Assembly (NCBI GenBank): GCA_015478945.1
Contig: JABUQX010118589.1
Location: 1-23,141, forward strand
Direction: 5' to 3'
DNA from: Trachelipus rathkii
Lineage: Eukaryota; Arthropoda; Malacostraca; Isopoda; Trachelipodidae
DNA: 23,141 nucleotides
Made by a program: the position numbers and the translations under genes. Under the pieces are notes generated by a model, which searched no databases, was not told the origin of the DNA, and saw nothing but the letters and a program-made list of their open reading frames with translations. Below are positions 21,040 to 23,141 of the stretch, piece by piece (the stretch's first letter is position 1; every line of letters begins with the position of its first letter).

Positions 21040-23141
21040 AACCTCGAATAATACTGTGTAATAAGTTTCCAACATCATAAAGCTATACATGATGTAACAT
21101 GAACTACAGAAAATATATGTGTAATTCAACGACTCTGATACACTTACAAAGATGTTGGGTCATAATGTTGAGTTATTGCAAAGTAATCCAATCAATTTTC
21201 AAGGCTGCCAGAACATTAAACTTAACGTCACGTAATCGCAACGTTTTTTGAAAGCAGTGTTGTTGGGACATAATAATTTAAAACCTTTTAAAGCTGTCTC
21301 ACAGTTTTTAGACTACACCATACACCCCCCTTTCACCTACAAATAACCCCCCCTTATCACAGAAAATTTCAACATAGAAACAGTAGATGAAAATGATTTT
21401 TTGCTTTAACTATTTGAATATTTTTGTATGCAATTATATATTTTAACACTGGTAAATTTTTTGGCAACTGCGTATAACAGATGGTGATTTGGACTCAGAA
21501 TGTATAGACTTGGGGAGTGATTAAATATTAATAAGTGAGCTACTCGACTGGTGTGTATTCATAATCAATATGCAAGAAGTCCTAAGGCAAACAACCTAAC
21601 ATTATTTACAAAATCAAGACAAAATACAAATGAAGTTGACGTGTCAAGAAGTGACTTTGTTAACAAACAGTATATTTCAACAAAAACTCATCATTTTTTC
21701 AACAAATCAGTGTTTATTTCCACAATTACAACGATAACTGTACACATAACATTTAAACGACAAATAAGTTCTTTAATTAATATTAAAATGTAAAGTACCA
21801 ATTCACTTTGCATGCACAAAGTTAAATATCAGCATCCCTTGAACTAAGAATATAATGTACAGCAACAAACCTACACACGATGCGTACATACTACATTCTG
21901 ATAAACCATATGCTATAATAAACTCTAACATTAAACTTTCCGGAGCAGTAAAGTGACCTAAACAATGCGTACAAAAACGTAACCTTTCACTACCACTTTT
22001 TCAAGATGAGTCTTAACATGATCTCCAAATGTTAATCTTTAATTTGATGTAATATTTAACAAAAGTTTTAGACAACCTGTTAATCTCATACAAGACAAAC
22101 AACCATAATGCTGAAAACACCCATTTTGGTATCACCTTAACTTTTTTCGGGTAATAAATAAAATAATGCAAAAATATTCATATCACTGCAATCGTGAGAA
22201 ATACTCATGTAACCTAATCTTGCTATCAATTGGTAAAATATTGAGTTCAAAACCAAACAATAACCAAAAATAACAAAATTTTATCCTAACATACATAATA
22301 TAAAATAGTTTTTGAATGAAAATATTCAGACTTGTAAAAATCTTTTTATTCTATATTAGAGTAAATATAAATAGTAATCATACCAATCTCATTACCTGCA
22401 GCTGACATCATAACCACCCGCTGTGTTTTTGAACTATTGATTGCAGTCATACCTTTCGAAGTATCAATTTTGGTTCCCCTAACTATCTGAAAATACGTTC
22501 CTTTATTCCTGACCTAACTGAATATACTGCTTACACCAACAAGTTTTAAGTGAATAAAGCTAACATATATAACGCACTAAGAATACTATGTCAAATGCAT
22601 ACGTTGGCCGTATGAATAATCAGCTACATCCTGAAATTCCCTACTTATCAAAGGTAAACGAGCTAACAGGGTCATACAATATACGATATGTTCCCACCTT
22701 TTCCGCGCATGATCAACAACAGGGTAGGTCACCGTACTTATTAAAATCCCTTACAAGTGCCAATTATCAAGATCCCAACAGATTTCGAACTCAGAATTGG
22801 TCTATCTTCATCAAAGTGTCACTCGTTTCGAGTATGACATTCATTTGACCTGATAACGTAGGAACTTTTAACAAAATTCTAGGGGCAGAAACCTAACATT
22901 CTGCGATGTGCAACAAAGAAACTTAACGCTAGGTCAAGTTTCTAAACAGAGTCTGATCCCATCGTCAAAGTTAACAGACAATAAATTTACAAAAAACTCA
23001 GTTGTTTCTTTCTTTTCATAAAAATCAAAGTGTTTTTTTCACATTGGTCCAAAGTATCTTTAACATAAGGTCCTGAACCTCTGTACGATTGAACAGTTTT
23101 TCGAATTAACACAATGATGTGGTCTAAAGAATACATACAGA
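21040..23141 (+). repeat. Diverged satellite-family copies to the window end
   Basis: Family boxes recur: TTTCCAACATCATAAAGCTA (about 21065), GAACTAAGAATATAATGTA (about 21841), GCGTACAAAAACGTAACCTT (about 21966), AGTTTTAAGTGAATAAAGCTAAC (about 22541) and CACTAAGAATACTATGT nearby. Unique or unalignable sequence lies between, for example 21330-21540 and 22120-22500. The frames at 21551-21793 and 22588-22848 are not conserved in other copies and are treated as chance. The family continues beyond the window. Confidence 0.55.

Noticed and set aside
21551..22848. Plus-strand frames of 80 and 86 codons as genes
   Set aside because: They sit in the diverged satellite region, show no domain and no equivalent in other copies.

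Overview
This is a eukaryotic, gene-poor, strongly AT-rich and repeat-dominated window. No intact protein-coding gene, tRNA, rRNA or CRISPR array could be supported. Long (TA)n and (ATT)n microsatellites, a decayed non-LTR retrotransposon of a type I associate with crustaceans, and a hammerhead motif of the kind found in Penelope-like elements all suggest invertebrate nuclear DNA. A decapod crustacean is my best guess, but this is inference rather than proof. Nearly all open reading frames of 60-130 codons are shadows of repeats.

Layout, left half. Positions 1-3290 are AT-rich, mostly unique sequence broken by TA/ATT microsatellites, with one short exon-like stretch (3016-3211). Positions 3292-3411 are CTAT/ATT microsatellites. 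Positions 3540-4900 are higher-complexity DNA with LTR-like promoter and primer-binding signals and some exon-like reading frames, none of them identified. Positions 4918-8728 form a nested structure: two runs of A- and T-homopolymer blocks in opposite orientation (4918-5070 and 8583-8728) enclose a 5'-truncated LINE on the minus strand (about 5560-8345). The LINE still shows the end of its endonuclease domain and most reverse-transcriptase boxes, including the catalytic ADD, but is broken by many stops and frameshifts.

Layout, middle. Positions 8730-9458 are degenerate ATT sequence. Positions 9459-10155 and 11806-12470 are two arms of a large inverted repeat, each about 0.7 kb, with a 1.65 kb spacer that contains 36 perfect ATT units and TA microsatellites. 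Positions 13202-13250 hold a small hammerhead-ribozyme-like motif. A TCCGAC-type hexamer repeat (13862-13953) and more ATT repeats follow.

Layout, right half. Positions 14401-15850 are a distinctly GC-richer, hairpin-rich tandem repeat: two diverged units of about 470-490 bp followed by monomers of about 105-119 bp. From about 16260 to the end of the window, a diverged satellite-like family with a period of about 266-295 bp recurs, interrupted by T-rich blocks and by islands of unique sequence (18840-19130, 19600-20960). Taken together the window looks like heterochromatic or intergenic DNA built from layered repeats. There is no operon-like or pathway-level gene organisation to describe.
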